Assembly (NCBI GenBank): GCA_905235285.1
Contig: CAJOLI010000012.1
Span: 1 to 37,643 of the forward strand
DNA from: an uncultured Bacteroidaceae bacterium
GTDB taxonomy: Bacteria > Bacteroidota > Bacteroidia > Bacteroidales > Bacteroidaceae
Direction: 5' to 3'
DNA: 37,643 nt
A program made the translations under genes and the position numbers. Every line of letters starts with the position of its first letter. Position 1 is the stretch's first letter. Shown in pieces: positions 1 through 9,200 of the stretch. The notes under the pieces were generated by a model. The model saw nothing but the letters and a program-made list of their open reading frames with translations, ran no database searches and was not told where the DNA came from.

Positions 1-41
1 AGAACTTAAAAAATTTGTGGATGAAAATGGATTTTTAACTT

Positions 42-644
42 TCACAAGAACAAGTTGCAAAAACAATCAGAACGTAAATGCTCGCCTTTGAGCACACCGC
101 CGGAAACATTCTTGCCACCTTGGGCATTAGGAACTTCGGTTGTGCCAGTCTTCAACTTCTTGTTGGAAACTTTGGCGGTGACGTTACTGGAACTTGCTGA
201 TACACTATCGTATTGAAGATTACCGCTTAAAAATTTGCCACCTGGTAGACTATAGACATATTGCGTAGTTGGAACACTACCTATCCAATGTGTTACATGA
301 TAGTAACCACACTCATCTCCATTATATTCAGAGCTATCACAGCTGGCATATCTAGTTTCATCATAATAGGCATAAATAACAGACCCATTAGCCGAAGTCT
401 TATCATATTTTTGACCCGCAGCGGTTCCGGTAACTGCATCACTAGCTAGCTCACCGTCAAATTTATGTGTATGTGGTTCAATCTCGACCGTATGTTTTTT
501 GATGGTATCATCTTTTTTTAGTCCCACAAATTCCTTCTTGCCGCCACGTAGGAATTGATCCCTAAGATCCGGAACAACCGATTTATTCCCCAACGCCTCA
601 TACAGTTTAGGAAACTGTGGGATGTGACAAGAAAAGCCGCGTGG
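42..644 (-). pseudogene. Tail-collar-like protein fragment, 5' end missing
   Basis: The frame reads on the minus strand from just after a stop codon at 647-645 to a TGA at 44-42. It opens with FPKLYEALGNKSVVPDLRD followed by QFLRGG, which is the core of phage tail-collar / tail-fibre tip proteins, where PDLRD.FLRG follows a 'LYxxLG' stretch. A His-rich segment (HTVEIEPHTH) and a Thr/Ser/Gly-rich region follow, and the end (GGVLKGEHLRSDCFCNLFL) resembles the usual GGSExRPxN..xxYxI terminus. No ATG begins the frame; the first possible start is a TTG at 593, which would leave out part of the fold. The usual upstream portion of a tail fibre is absent, and a terminator hairpin lies immediately upstream. 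It is either a decayed prophage remnant or a silent cassette for recombination with an intact gene. Product identity is moderately certain, function unknown. Confidence 0.6.
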
Positions 645-656
645 TTAGCGGCTTTC
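629..656 (-). terminator. Rho-independent terminator between the two collar fragments
   Basis: An 8-bp perfect stem (AAAGCCGC / GCGGCTTT) encloses a 7-nt loop, and the minus strand continues with TTTTCTTG. It would end transcription of the upstream collar fragment (693-788). It lies just before the headless second fragment. Confidence 0.65.
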
Positions 657-692
657 CATGATTTTTCCGTGGGTCACGTTGAGTCGTCACAT

Positions 693-788
693 CTAGATCG
701 CACAGCGAATGAAATAGCGCACATACGTATGCTTGGGTGCGGTTTCACTTCCTCCAGTATATGTTCCTACAAGAGATTGGTCAGATTT
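693..788 (-). pseudogene. C-terminal tip of a second tail-collar-like protein
   Basis: On the minus strand, between a stop codon at 791-789 and a TAG at 695-693, there are 31 codons ending in LVGTYTGGSETAPKHTYVRY then FIRCAI. This matches the canonical end of tail-collar proteins (GGSExRPxN....YxI). Nothing upstream in any frame resembles the rest of such a protein, so only the tip survives. It lies about 50 bp upstream, in the direction of transcription, of the larger collar fragment at 644-42, with a terminator hairpin between the two. The arrangement of one gene's tip, a terminator and then the next gene's body looks like a tandem array of tail-tip coding segments. It was found by reading the frame directly and is too short to be called by size. 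Confidence 0.5.
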
Positions 789-887
789 TTAGACAAACAA
801 ACACAATTTTCGATGTTGAAAATCGTAATTTAGACAAACAAAACACACTAATTAGGGCTATAAAATACCAGCGAGACAAACAAATAA
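788..887. repeat. Three copies of a (T)TTGTTTGTCT motif
   Basis: TTTAGACAAACAAA occurs at 788-801 and 829-842, and a related GAGACAAACAAATAA at 873-887 inside the loop side of the terminator. Copies are about 41 and 44 bp apart. They flank the break point where the C-terminal collar fragment begins (stop codon at 791-789). Their role is unknown; recombination sites are one possibility. Confidence 0.4.
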
Positions 888-934
888 TTATTGTTCATCT
901 CGCTGGTATTTGAGGTTTAGGCTTATAAAGCCTA
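863..934 (-). terminator. Tandem terminator hairpins after the DUF2795 gene
   Basis: Immediately after the TGA stop (937-935), the minus strand has a perfect 7-bp hairpin (TAGGCTT-ATA-AAGCCTA, 918-934). It then has a second perfect 14-bp inverted repeat (863-876 with 898-911, core ACCAGCGAGA) followed by a short T-rich run. The longer stem is symmetrical and could also stop plus-strand transcripts. Confidence 0.75.
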
Positions 935-1156
935 TCAATACTCATCCTCATTGAAGAGGAAGTCTTCTTTGGTGGGATAGTCGGGCCAGACGTCTTCGAT
1001 GGTTTCGTAGATATCGCCTTCGTCCTCTATCTCTTGGAGGTTCTCAATCACTTCCAAAGGAGCTCCGCTGCGTACTGCATAGTCGATGAGTTCTTCTTTT
1101 GTAGCGGGCCAGGGGGCGTCCTCCAGTTTTGATGCTAATTCAAGTGTCCAGTACAT
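935..1156 (-). CDS. DUF2795-like small acidic protein
   Basis: A 73-residue protein beginning MYWTLELASKLEDAPWPATK and ending in an acidic tail (FLFNEDEY). Wording such as PWPATKEELIDYAVRSGAP and the LEVIENLQ segment is typical of short Bacteroidales proteins assigned to DUF2795, which are conserved and usually found as single genes. Their biochemical role is not established; the compact helical, very acidic character would fit a nucleic-acid- or protein-binding adaptor, but that is inference. The ATG at 1156 is well placed, with no longer in-frame alternative. The gene has its own double-hairpin terminator and a possible upstream promoter at 1261-1273. It is probably a monocistronic housekeeping-type gene and not part of the alcohol dehydrogenase unit upstream. 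Confidence 0.8.
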   Translation of the reverse strand: MYWTLELASKLEDAPWPATKEELIDYAVRSGAPLEVIENLQEIEDEGDIYETIEDVWPDYPTKEDFLFNEDEY

Positions 1157-1260
1157 ATATGACGTTTTTGTTTAAAGTTTACTGTTTAGAGTTTCCAGTT
1201 GATATTCTAATGTTCAGAGGGAGTTTATGCCTGATGGTTTAATAGTACAATGCCCAAATC

Positions 1261-1273
1261 GGGCGCGAAGATA
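1261..1273 (-). promoter_or_regulatory. Possible -7 element for the DUF2795 gene
   Basis: The minus strand reads TATCTTCGCGCCC, one base off the Bacteroidetes -7 box TAnnTTTG and followed by the GCGCCC often seen at start sites. A small hairpin (GCCCGATTTGGGC, 1253-1265) lies just downstream. No clear -33 element was found. The remaining bases up to 1417 show nothing else recognisable. Confidence 0.35.
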
Positions 1274-1417
1274 AAACTTTATTATTAATCTGCGATATTT
1301 TCTTGCGACTTTTTTTCGTTCTGGCAGCAATTATTATGCATCTTGACCCGCTAACTAATTTATTGGCATTGGCGTCGCAGTGAAAGGTGTGCAATCGGAG
1401 TGGCAAAAGGTGGCGTA

Positions 1418-2605
1418 TTAATTATTTGCCAAGGTATATACTGCGCGCATGGCAGCGGTGTCGAGAACTTCCATGGCGCCGACGGTGATGGTGCCTCCTC
1501 GCGAGCACTTATCTACCATGATGTTGATTTCCTCGTCGGTGAGCTTGTGCCCAATCAGTTCAGGGATATTGGTAGGCATGCCAATCTTGTGGTAGAACTC
1601 CTCCATGGCGCGGATGCCACGTTCGGCCGTCTCCTCAGGGTGTGCGAAGTCGTTGGTCACGCCCATGACGTTGACGGCGAACTGCACGAAGCGGCTGAGG
1701 TGACGACTCATCACATAGCGCGCCCATGAGGGCCACAGCGCAGCAAGGCCTGCGCCGTGTGTGACGCCGAAGAGTGAACTTAGCTCGTGTTCCAGACGGT
1801 GGGTGCCGAAGTCTTTCTCGGTGCCACATTCCGTAAGGTCGTTATGTGCGAGCGATCCGGCCCACATGATTTGTGCGCGCAGCCGATAGTCGGTGGGGGC
1901 CTGCAGCAGGGCGAGGGCCGTGTCCTTGACGGTGCGCAGTAGTGCTTCGCTGATGGCGTCGGTAATGGTCATGTCCTCGTACTTCGAGAAGTAACGCTCC
2001 ATCGTGTGCATCATGATATCGGTGGCGCCGGCGGCTGTCTGGAAGGGCGGGAGTGTATATGTGCGCTCGGGATTCATCACTACGAAACGGCAGCGGCACA
2101 GGTCACTGTTGATGCCGCGTTTGAACATTCCCTCGTCTTTGGTAATCACGCAGCTCGATGACATCTCAGAGCCGGCGGCGGGGATGGTCAGCACGACGCC
2201 TATGGGCAGGCATGCTTGCGGCACCGCCTTGCTGTCCCAGAAATCCCACACGTCACCGTCGTAAGGCACGCCATAGCCGATGGCCTTGGCCGAATCTATG
2301 ACGCTGCCTCCGCCTACGGCGAGGATGAAGTCGACAGCTTCGCGGCGGCAGAGGTCGATGCCCTCCTGCACTTTCGACAGCAGAGGATTAGGTACCACTC
2401 CGCCGAGCTCGCAGAAGCTGACGCCGGCTTGGCGCAGCTGCTGGCGGACAACGTCCAGCAGTCCCGAGCGCTCGGCCGATCCGCCGCCGTAGTGGAGCAA
2501 TACGCGACGTCCGCCGTTGTCGACGACCAGACGCCCTATCTCATTCTCTGATTCGCGCCCGAACACCACGCGTGTGGGGGCATAGTAGTTGAAATCCTTT
2601 ATCAT
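1418..2605 (-). CDS. Iron-containing alcohol dehydrogenase (YqhD/BdhA-like)
   Basis: At 395 residues this is a normal length for group III metal-dependent alcohol dehydrogenases. The N-terminal nucleotide-binding half contains AVGGGSVIDSAKAI (about 96-109), the family's dinucleotide phosphate-binding turn. The C-terminal metal-binding half has all four expected ligands: D196 and H200 in ATDIMMH, H269 in GTHR and H283 in VTHGAG, the last two 14 residues apart as in YqhD and FucO. The enzyme reduces aldehydes to alcohols with NAD(P)H in the cytosol; similarity to butanol dehydrogenase / YqhD types suggests NADPH and broad aldehyde substrates, which the sequence cannot settle. It starts with ATG at 2605, 101 bp after the adenosyltransferase gene, and may be co-transcribed with it. 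Intact. Confidence 0.92.
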   Translation of the reverse strand: MIKDFNYYAPTRVVFGRESENEIGRLVVDNGGRRVLLHYGGGSAERSGLLDVVRQQLRQAGVSFCELGGVVPNPLLSKVQEGIDLCRREAVDFILAVGGGSVIDSAKAIGYGVPYDGDVWDFWDSKAVPQACLPIGVVLTIPAAGSEMSSSCVITKDEGMFKRGINSDLCRCRFVVMNPERTYTLPPFQTAAGATDIMMHTMERYFSKYEDMTITDAISEALLRTVKDTALALLQAPTDYRLRAQIMWAGSLAHNDLTECGTEKDFGTHRLEHELSSLFGVTHGAGLAALWPSWARYVMSRHLSRFVQFAVNVMGVTNDFAHPEETAERGIRAMEEFYHKIGMPTNIPELIGHKLTDEEINIMVDKCSRGGTITVGAMEVLDTAAMRAVYTLANN

Positions 2606-2706
2606 TGTTTTTGCATGGGCTTTGCCCGTAGTTGAAAGTGACTTTTATTTTGTTTACATCTCATTCTTTCCCACTTTTCATCCTTCGCAGAAGGCAGGCA
2701 GCGGGC

Positions 2707-3297
2707 TCATTTGTCATTAGTCCTTACTTCCCTCGCTTTCCAGTAATATTCTTCCTGACCTGCCGCAAGGTTTATGGCCTTGGCCAGGGCGAAGAAGTAG
2801 TCGCTGAGGCGGTTGACATAGCGCAGGAGCGTGTCATCAATGTCGGCCGTTTCGGCAACGCGGTAGATGGCCCGCTCGGCTCTTCTGCAGACGGTCCTGC
2901 AGACGTGGGCCAGCGCTGCTGCGCGTGTGCCGCCTGGCAGGATGAAGCCTCGCCACCCCGGCAGGCTGCTTTCTGCATCGTCGATGGCGTGTTCGAGCCT
3001 CGTTACGTCGGCATCCTCGACATAGCGTCCCGGGCGCACTTCACGTTCGCTTGTGTCAGTGGCCAGGACGGAGCCTATGGAGAAGAGCAGGCTCTGTATG
3101 TCTATGAGGAGCTCTACAGTTCCCTCCAAACCTGAAAGGTCAGAGGAGGTTTTCAGCTCTGCTATGAGCAGTCCGATGAATGAGTTGAGTTCGTCTATGG
3201 TGCCGTAGGCTTCGAGCCGTATGTGGGTCTTCGGTACTCGTTGTCCGCCTACGAGGCTTGTGGTGCCGGCATCGCCGGTGCGGGTGTAGAGGGGCAT
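2707..3297 (-). CDS. PduO-type cob(I)alamin adenosyltransferase
   Basis: A 196-residue protein beginning MPLYTRTGDAGTTSLVGGQR, the ATP-binding N-terminal signature of PduO-type corrinoid adenosyltransferases (TRTGDxGxTxL). DELNSFIG follows near residue 36, and VCRRAERAIYRVAE lies in the helical C-terminal half, where the RRAER arginines contact ATP. It transfers the 5'-deoxyadenosyl group of ATP to cob(I)alamin, making coenzyme B12 for enzymes such as methylmalonyl-CoA mutase; the protein is a cytosolic trimer in characterised members. The start follows a purine-rich stretch on the coding strand's complement and gives the family N-terminus exactly. It sits between the methyltransferase-like gene (66 bp upstream) and the alcohol dehydrogenase. 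No cobalamin riboswitch is visible upstream. Confidence 0.93.
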   Translation of the reverse strand: MPLYTRTGDAGTTSLVGGQRVPKTHIRLEAYGTIDELNSFIGLLIAELKTSSDLSGLEGTVELLIDIQSLLFSIGSVLATDTSEREVRPGRYVEDADVTRLEHAIDDAESSLPGWRGFILPGGTRAAALAHVCRTVCRRAERAIYRVAETADIDDTLLRYVNRLSDYFFALAKAINLAAGQEEYYWKAREVRTNDK

Positions 3298-3320
3298 GGG
3301 AGGAAGGGGGAATACTTTTA

Positions 3321-3362
3321 AATATAAAATATAAATTATGATATATGAAATATAAAATATAA
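3321..3362. repeat. AT-rich heptamer tandem repeat (6 copies)
   Basis: Six consecutive 7-bp units: AATATAA twice, ATTATGA, TATATGA, then AATATAA twice. They fill the gap between the methyltransferase-like gene and the adenosyltransferase gene, ending two bases before the TAA of the former. The phase is exactly 7 bp, as in the heptamer tracts at 25071 and 37571. Confidence 0.7.
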
Positions 3363-3363
3363 A

Positions 3364-3924
3364 TTAGAAGTTGACGATGTAGTTGGCAGGGGTGAGGTCC
3401 CGGTCGAGGAGCGCTATGCCGTAGGTGTAGAGGTCGAAGGTGATGGTCGTGCGTGTGTGAGCCTTGACGTCGTTCCATAAAGCTCTGTCGGCCTTGCTCT
3501 CGTTGATGCCCTCGCAGATAAGCGTGGCTCCTGTCGGCAGGTGGCTTAAGAGCCTTGGCGCTTCGGCCAGCCTCTCAAGGGCGACGAAGACGAGGTCGGC
3601 ACCGCCGTCGCCGGTCCAGCTGGCGGCAGGCACGGCCGCGCTCATGTAGGCCTGCTCCGTTGGGCGGTCGCCGAGAATCGCCATCGAGCGGGGCTGGGCG
3701 GCATTGGCCACGCGGAAGAGCATACGTCGGCACTGCAGCGGATATGTGATGAGGCATCGCTGCCACCAGGGATGCAGGCGGCGCAGGTCAGCGTAGGCGT
3801 AGTACGTTCCCGTCTCGAGCAGCACGCCCCGGATGAACGAGTAGGCGAAAGGCGAGTGCACCCCGTAGCCTTTGCGGTGCCGGAAGCGGTGCATCCAGAC
3901 CAATGGTCGGCGAACGAGTTTCAT
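3364..3924 (-). CDS. SAM-dependent methyltransferase-like protein
   Basis: A 186-residue protein from the ATG at 3924. The segment GYGVHSPFAYSFIRGVLLE followed by YYAYADLR matches a Bacteroidetes family annotated as class I SAM-dependent methyltransferase, whose hallmark is a leading HSPF(V/A)(F/Y)xF(I/V) block. The rest keeps alternating beta/alpha segments (AILGD, ADLVFVAL, GATLICEGI, TTITFDLYTYGIALL), but the glycine-rich SAM loop is poorly conserved, so catalytic activity is uncertain and the substrate unknown. A TTG at 3948 would extend it by eight residues but lies inside the predicted -7 promoter box, so the ATG is preferred. First gene of a probable minus-strand unit with the adenosyltransferase and perhaps the alcohol dehydrogenase; divergent from the DUF4954 gene. 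Confidence 0.7.
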   Translation of the reverse strand: MKLVRRPLVWMHRFRHRKGYGVHSPFAYSFIRGVLLETGTYYAYADLRRLHPWWQRCLITYPLQCRRMLFRVANAAQPRSMAILGDRPTEQAYMSAAVPAASWTGDGGADLVFVALERLAEAPRLLSHLPTGATLICEGINESKADRALWNDVKAHTRTTITFDLYTYGIALLDRDLTPANYIVNF

Positions 3925-3945
3925 GACATTTGTCAGTTTTGTTGG

Positions 3946-3953
3946 CAAAGTTA
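3946..3953 (-). promoter_or_regulatory. -7 box of the methyltransferase-like gene
   Basis: The minus strand reads TAACTTTG, a perfect TAnnTTTG box 21 bp before the ATG at 3924. It overlaps the TTG at 3948 and so decides the start codon. Another weaker box, TTTCTTTG at 3997-4004, points the other way towards the gene at 4035. Confidence 0.6.
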
Positions 3954-4034
3954 GAATTTATTTGCCAATAGCCTCCATTTTTTCGCAGAAAATATTTTTC
4001 TTTGCATCATATTTCCTAAACAAACACAGAGACA

Positions 4035-6014
4035 ATGCGAAAACTGACATCACAAGAGATTCTCCAGCTGGAAGCCCAAGGCTGCACTTGCGACGAATGG
4101 CAGCGCGTGAGCATAGCCGAGGCGGCCAGCCTCAAATACATTCGCGGCACGCGCTTCTCGGGCGACATCGTCATAGGGCACTTCCGCAAGAGTTTCGAGA
4201 TGCCGGGCGGCATCCATAAGCACACCGGCATCTTCCATGCGACGCTGCACAACGTCACCATAGGCAACGACTGCTGCATAGAGAACATCAAGAACTACAT
4301 CGCCAACTACGATATCGGCGACGACTGCTTCATAGAGAACGTCGACATCATCCTCTGCGACGGGCCTACCAGCTTCGGCAACGGCGTCGAGGTGGCCGTG
4401 CTCAACGAGACAGGCGGCCGCGAAGTCACCATCCACGACGGCCTGACGGCCCATGAGGCTTACATCGAGACCTTCTATCGCCACCGCCCGCAGCTCATAG
4501 CCCGCCTCAAGTCCTTCGCGGCGCGCCGTGCGGCCGAGCGCACAGCGGAGCGCGGCACCATAGGCCCGAACGCCACCATCGTCGACACCGGCTACATTAA
4601 AAATACGTACGTAGGCGCGCACGCGAAGGTGGAAGGTGCCGGCCGCCTCAAGAACGGCACCCTCAACAGCCGCGCCGAGGCGCCTATCCACGTGGGCTAT
4701 GGCGTCATTGCCGACGACTTCATCATCCAGGACGGCTCGAGCATCGAGGACTGCACCACGTTGACGCGCGTCTACGTAGGGCAGGCCTGCACCCTCGGCC
4801 ACGGCTATTCAGCCTCCGACTCGCTCTTCTTCTGCAACTGCCAGGAGGAGAACGGCGAGGCCTGCGCTATCTTCGCCGGCCCCTTCACCGTCACCCACCA
4901 CAAATCGACGCTCCTCATCGCCGGCCTCTTCTCGTTCATGAATGCCGGTTCAGGTTCCAACCAGAGCAACCACATGTACAAGCTCGGGCCTATACACCAG
5001 GGAGCCATGGAACGCGGCGCCAAGACGTCGAGCGACAGCTATATCCTCTGGCCGGCGCGCATTGGGGCCTTCTCGCTCGTCATGGGGCGCCACACTTCGC
5101 ACCCCGACACGTCAGACATGCCCTTCTCATATCTCATAGAGAAGAACGGCGAGACCTACCTGGCGCCTGGCGTCAACCTGCGCTCCGTAGGCACCATCCG
5201 CGATGCCCAGAAATGGCCTAAGCGCGACGGCCGCCACGCCGAAGGCAGGCTGGATCAGGTCAACTTCAACCTGCTCTCGCCCTACACCATAGATAAGATG
5301 GTGCACGGCTTGGCCGTGCTCGAGGAGCTGGAGCGCTTGAGCGGTCCCACCTCTGACGTCTATGCCTACCAGAGTGCCAAGATTACCAACAGCTCGCTGC
5401 GCCGCGGCCAGCAGCTCTACCGCCTCGCCATAGAGAAATTCCTCGGCAACTCACTCATCTCGCACCTCGAGCGCACCGACTGCTCGTCGGCCGAGAGCCT
5501 GCTGCGCGAGCTGCAGCCGCGCCGCACCGACGGCCGCGGCACATGGGTGGACCTGGCAGGCCTGATAGCTCCCAAGGAACTCGTCGACCGTCTGCTCGAC
5601 GACGTCGAGGCTTGCACCATAGGCAGCATCGAGGAACTCAACGCCAACCTGCGAGAGCTACACATTAATTATTATAAGTATGAGTGGACGTGGGCTTACC
5701 AGACTATGCTCGACTACTACGGCCTCGCCGACGGCAGCGTCACGCTGTCCGACCTGCGCCACATCGTAGAGCGCTGGCTTAAGAGTGTCGTGGAGCTCGA
5801 CCGTATGCTCTACGCCGATGCCCGCAAGGAGTTCTCGCTCTCGGCACACACAGGCTTCGGATTCGACGGCAGCAGCCCCAACACCGTGGAGCGCGACTTC
5901 GAGCAGGTGCGCGGCGATTTCGACACCAATCCCTTCGTAACGGCCACCCTCGAGCACATTGAGCGCAAGAGCGCCCTCGGCGACAAGATTATGCACCTGC
6001 TTGACGACTTATAG
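4035..6014 (+). CDS. DUF4954 family beta-helix protein
   Basis: A 659-residue protein, the usual size of DUF4954 proteins of Bacteroidales. The N-terminal two thirds carry repeated hexapeptide-like segments (IGNDCCIENIKNY, IGDDCFIENVDI, IGPNATIVDTGYI, VGAHAKVEGAG, IQDGSSIEDCT), consistent with a left-handed parallel beta-helix as in acyl- and nucleotidyl-transferases. Conserved blocks follow: FAGPFTVTHHKSTLLIAGLF, a stretch with GSNQSNHMYKLGP, and MGRHTSHPDTSDMPFSYL. The C-terminal 200 residues are helical. There is no signal peptide, so it is probably cytosolic. His-rich conserved blocks hint at an enzyme, perhaps acting on sugars or sugar nucleotides, but no reaction is known. The ATG follows an A-rich leader, as is common in this phylum. 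Monocistronic, with its own terminator. Confidence 0.85.
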   Translation: MRKLTSQEILQLEAQGCTCDEWQRVSIAEAASLKYIRGTRFSGDIVIGHFRKSFEMPGGIHKHTGIFHATLHNVTIGNDCCIENIKNYIANYDIGDDCFIENVDIILCDGPTSFGNGVEVAVLNETGGREVTIHDGLTAHEAYIETFYRHRPQLIARLKSFAARRAAERTAERGTIGPNATIVDTGYIKNTYVGAHAKVEGAGRLKNGTLNSRAEAPIHVGYGVIADDFIIQDGSSIEDCTTLTRVYVGQACTLGHGYSASDSLFFCNCQEENGEACAIFAGPFTVTHHKSTLLIAGLFSFMNAGSGSNQSNHMYKLGPIHQGAMERGAKTSSDSYILWPARIGAFSLVMGRHTSHPDTSDMPFSYLIEKNGETYLAPGVNLRSVGTIRDAQKWPKRDGRHAEGRLDQVNFNLLSPYTIDKMVHGLAVLEELERLSGPTSDVYAYQSAKITNSSLRRGQQLYRLAIEKFLGNSLISHLERTDCSSAESLLRELQPRRTDGRGTWVDLAGLIAPKELVDRLLDDVEACTIGSIEELNANLRELHINYYKYEWTWAYQTMLDYYGLADGSVTLSDLRHIVERWLKSVVELDRMLYADARKEFSLSAHTGFGFDGSSPNTVERDFEQVRGDFDTNPFVTATLEHIERKSALGDKIMHLLDDL

Positions 6015-6082
6015 AAGCCTCTTAAAAGGTAGATTCTACACTTATTTTTAGTTAAAATCACTCTGTTTAACGTTTTTTAATA

Positions 6083-6112
6083 GCCGCACGGACTGACCTG
6101 TGCGGTTTTTTT
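6083..6112 (+). terminator. Terminator of the DUF4954 gene
   Basis: The stem CCGCAC / GTGCGG (6084-6089 with 6100-6105) has a 10-nt loop and is followed by seven T residues. A canonical intrinsic terminator. Confidence 0.9.
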
Positions 6113-6113
6113 G

Positions 6114-6121
6114 TACGTTTG
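6114..6121 (+). promoter_or_regulatory. Possible -7 box of the first secreted-protein gene
   Basis: TACGTTTG fits TAnnTTTG and directly follows the terminator T-run. It would give a leader of about 115 nt, AT-rich near its end with repeated ATTATTAAC/TATTACTAAC-like runs that are also seen before the paralogous gene at 10213. No good -33 match is present. Confidence 0.4.
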
Positions 6122-6242
6122 CATCTGCGAATGTGGAAAACGGCCTAAAAACAGCTGTTAAAACATATTATCTGAGTTATCAAACGGAGATTATTAACCA
6201 AATTTATTACTAACATTATTAACTAATTTTAAAATTACAACT

Positions 6243-9200
6243 ATGAAGAGAATTTACCTTCTTTTTGCAATGTTGTTAGGACTGTTTGGGCTGACAGACA
6301 TGTCGGCGCAGTCGGTTAGTGCTTTCACTCCCGACTATGACAATCCCATCATCACAGATGTCTTGGCTCAGCTCTATGGCGATGCCGGCGAACTGAACCC
6401 CTGTACAGACTCAGGTGAAGGTTCTGTGTGGCCCTTGGTTGGCCTGCCTTGCCCTGATGAGTACGCAGTTGGTAGAGAGTACGCTTCGGATTTCTGGCAC
6501 TCCGACTGGCATCATAACAGTCAGACTCCGGGTACTCACTACCTTCAGGTAAAGATTCTGGATCCCGAAAGTCTGCCTGAACTCATTATGTTTGAGTTCA
6601 CGCGTCGTAGTGTCGGCAGCGACCACACTACTGAGTGGAGCGTTCAAGGTACCAACGACCTGAATGCAGCCAAGGAGGATTGCGAAGAACTTGCCTACTT
6701 CTATACGCCGTACTCCAATAACACTGAAACGCTGCAGTCTGGTGCCTTCGATGCCAAGGGCTACCAGTACCTGCGTTTCTACTCCGAAAATCAGGCTGGC
6801 GATAATGGCGCCCGTGGCTATTTCCACATGACGCGCTTCCAGCTCTATCCCGCTCTGGTCAAGGGCGAATTCGAACAGGCTATCGAAGTGATGAACAACG
6901 CCTACGATCGTCTGGGCGCTCAGCAATATAATTTCCCCATTGGCGCGGGTCCCGGCATGTATGATGAAGATGCCTACAATGCCTTCATGGAAGCTCTTGA
7001 TCAGTTGACTAATGAGAAAATCATCTTGTCCGCAGAAGATCCTCTGGCCGCCGCAGAGCAAATGGTTGCCGATGCCGAGGCTAAACTGGAAGCTCTGAAA
7101 GAAACACGCAACCTCGACTACAGCATCCCGACCGGCTACTATCGCATCAAGGGTGCTATGCAGTACACCAACAATGTCAAGACAGGCGAGGACGCCGACG
7201 GCAATCCTATCACCGAATCGCAAGTTGTTGACAAGTTCCTCATGGGTCACGAACAGGACGGCAAGCTTTGGGCCGCATGGTTCAGCCTTGACCAGTTCCA
7301 GGACAACAGTAGTGACATCATCGAGGGTAAGGCCCGTTCGCTCTGGCGTATCGAGAACAAGGGCGACGGCACCTACGACTTTGTAAACGCCTACAAGGAC
7401 GGCCGCTTCACTCACATTAACCGTAGCACACATGCTGAAATGACAAACACGGCTGACACCACCCTCATGGCCCTCGACCCCGTCTACACCGACGACTGGG
7501 ATGGCATCACATGGGTGAACATCCGCAGCGCAAAGCAGGATGCTAACGATTTCTTCTACGTCCACCAGGAAGGCCACAGCGAAGGCAAAGGTGTCAATGG
7601 CTTCATCGTAGGCTGGTCCAGCAGCTTCAACGCTGCATCCTTCAACCCCGGTGCTTCTGAGTGGATCTTCGAGCCCGTGGACGATGCCGAGGCAGCTCAG
7701 ATTATTGCAGACTGGGCTCCTCTGAAAGATAAAGACAGCATGATACGCGATATCCGCCAGATGATTTCTCAAGCTAAGGACAGCATCAATGTGGCTAAGG
7801 ACGCCACAACCATAAAACTCATCACTGAAGCCAGCCAGTTCTCAAGCCCCTACAGCCAGAACGACCTTGGCAACGCCGATGGCGGAAACCTGAGTGACGG
7901 CGTCCTCATCGATGGCAAAACTGATAATTTCTGGCACACCTATTGGGGAGGTGGCGATGTTGAACAACACTTCCACTACCTGCAAGTGGAGCTGAAAGAG
8001 CCCGTAGATCAGCCCATCAGCTACTTCTTCTCCCGCCGTAGTGGCGCTGGCAATGACCATACAACCTCTTGGAGCATCTATGGTAGCAATAACCCCGATG
8101 CTGACGAGAGCGAATGGGAGGAACTGATGACTTGGGACACACCTTATGGTTCCGATAATGAGAGCTTCACCTCTGAACCTTTCGACACTAAGGGCTATAA
8201 GTACCTGCGCATATATTCTGATGCCACCACCAACAACCGTGGCTATTGGCACATCAGTGAATGTCAGTTCAGCTATCAGGAGCCTAATCCCACCTCACAG
8301 TTCCTGGCAATGGGCGCTACCGCCACTAACCTCGAAGAGATTGTCGAACGCCTCGACGCCGTCGATAATAGCGATCTGACCACAGCAGACTACGACGCAA
8401 TCAAGGCCGCTTACGATGCCTTCATGGCTAAGTTCGTCAATCCCGCAGCTCTGCGCAACGCTATCGCTGCCGTCGAGAACCGTCCGAGCATTGTCAAGCA
8501 GGGCACAGATCCCGGTTACTGGGCAAGCGATTCTGCTGGTGCTGCTCTTGCTGCTCTCATCGAACAGGCTAAGGCTTACGATGCTGCCGGTGCTTACACC
8601 GACGCTCAGTCTGAAAAGTTCATTGCCGATTTCGAAGCTAATAACGATCTCGAGTCCAGTGCCATTAAGGTTAAGGAGGGTAAGTGGTATCGCTTCCGTC
8701 TCGGCACTGAAGATGAATATGCTGAAAACGGATGGAGCACAGGTGGTTGCGAAACCAGCAACAGGACCATCGACGGCGAAGTCATTGGATACTACGATGA
8801 GGCTATCTTCGGCAAGTATGCAGTCGTTGCCAACCAGGAAGAAGAAGTTATCGACTATGATGATAACGGCAATGATGTCATGGGCCGCCGTGTAGTTCCT
8901 ATCTCTGCCTCCGAGCTTGCTACGGTTGGTCAGGATCAGCGCATCTATGTCGACGCTGAGGAAGATATTCAGGTTCCCGACCTCGCCCTCTTCCGCTTCG
9001 TGAACATTGGCGACTCCGCTTATGTTATCCAGAACAAGGCTACGGGCCTGTTCCTCTCTGCTAACCGCAACACCAACAACAGCGGCTATGTACGCCTGAG
9101 CGTACGTCCCTCGCAGTTCGTTGTCGACGCTATCGGTTGGGGTGCTAACAAGATTGTTGCCCGCGACCTCGCAGGACGCAACCAAGAGCCTCTCCACTTC

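Noticed and set aside
3925..3948. TTG start extending the methyltransferase-like protein by eight residues
   Set aside because: The TTG lies within a consensus -7 box (TAACTTTG), so it would be at or before the transcription start; the ATG at 3924 fits better.
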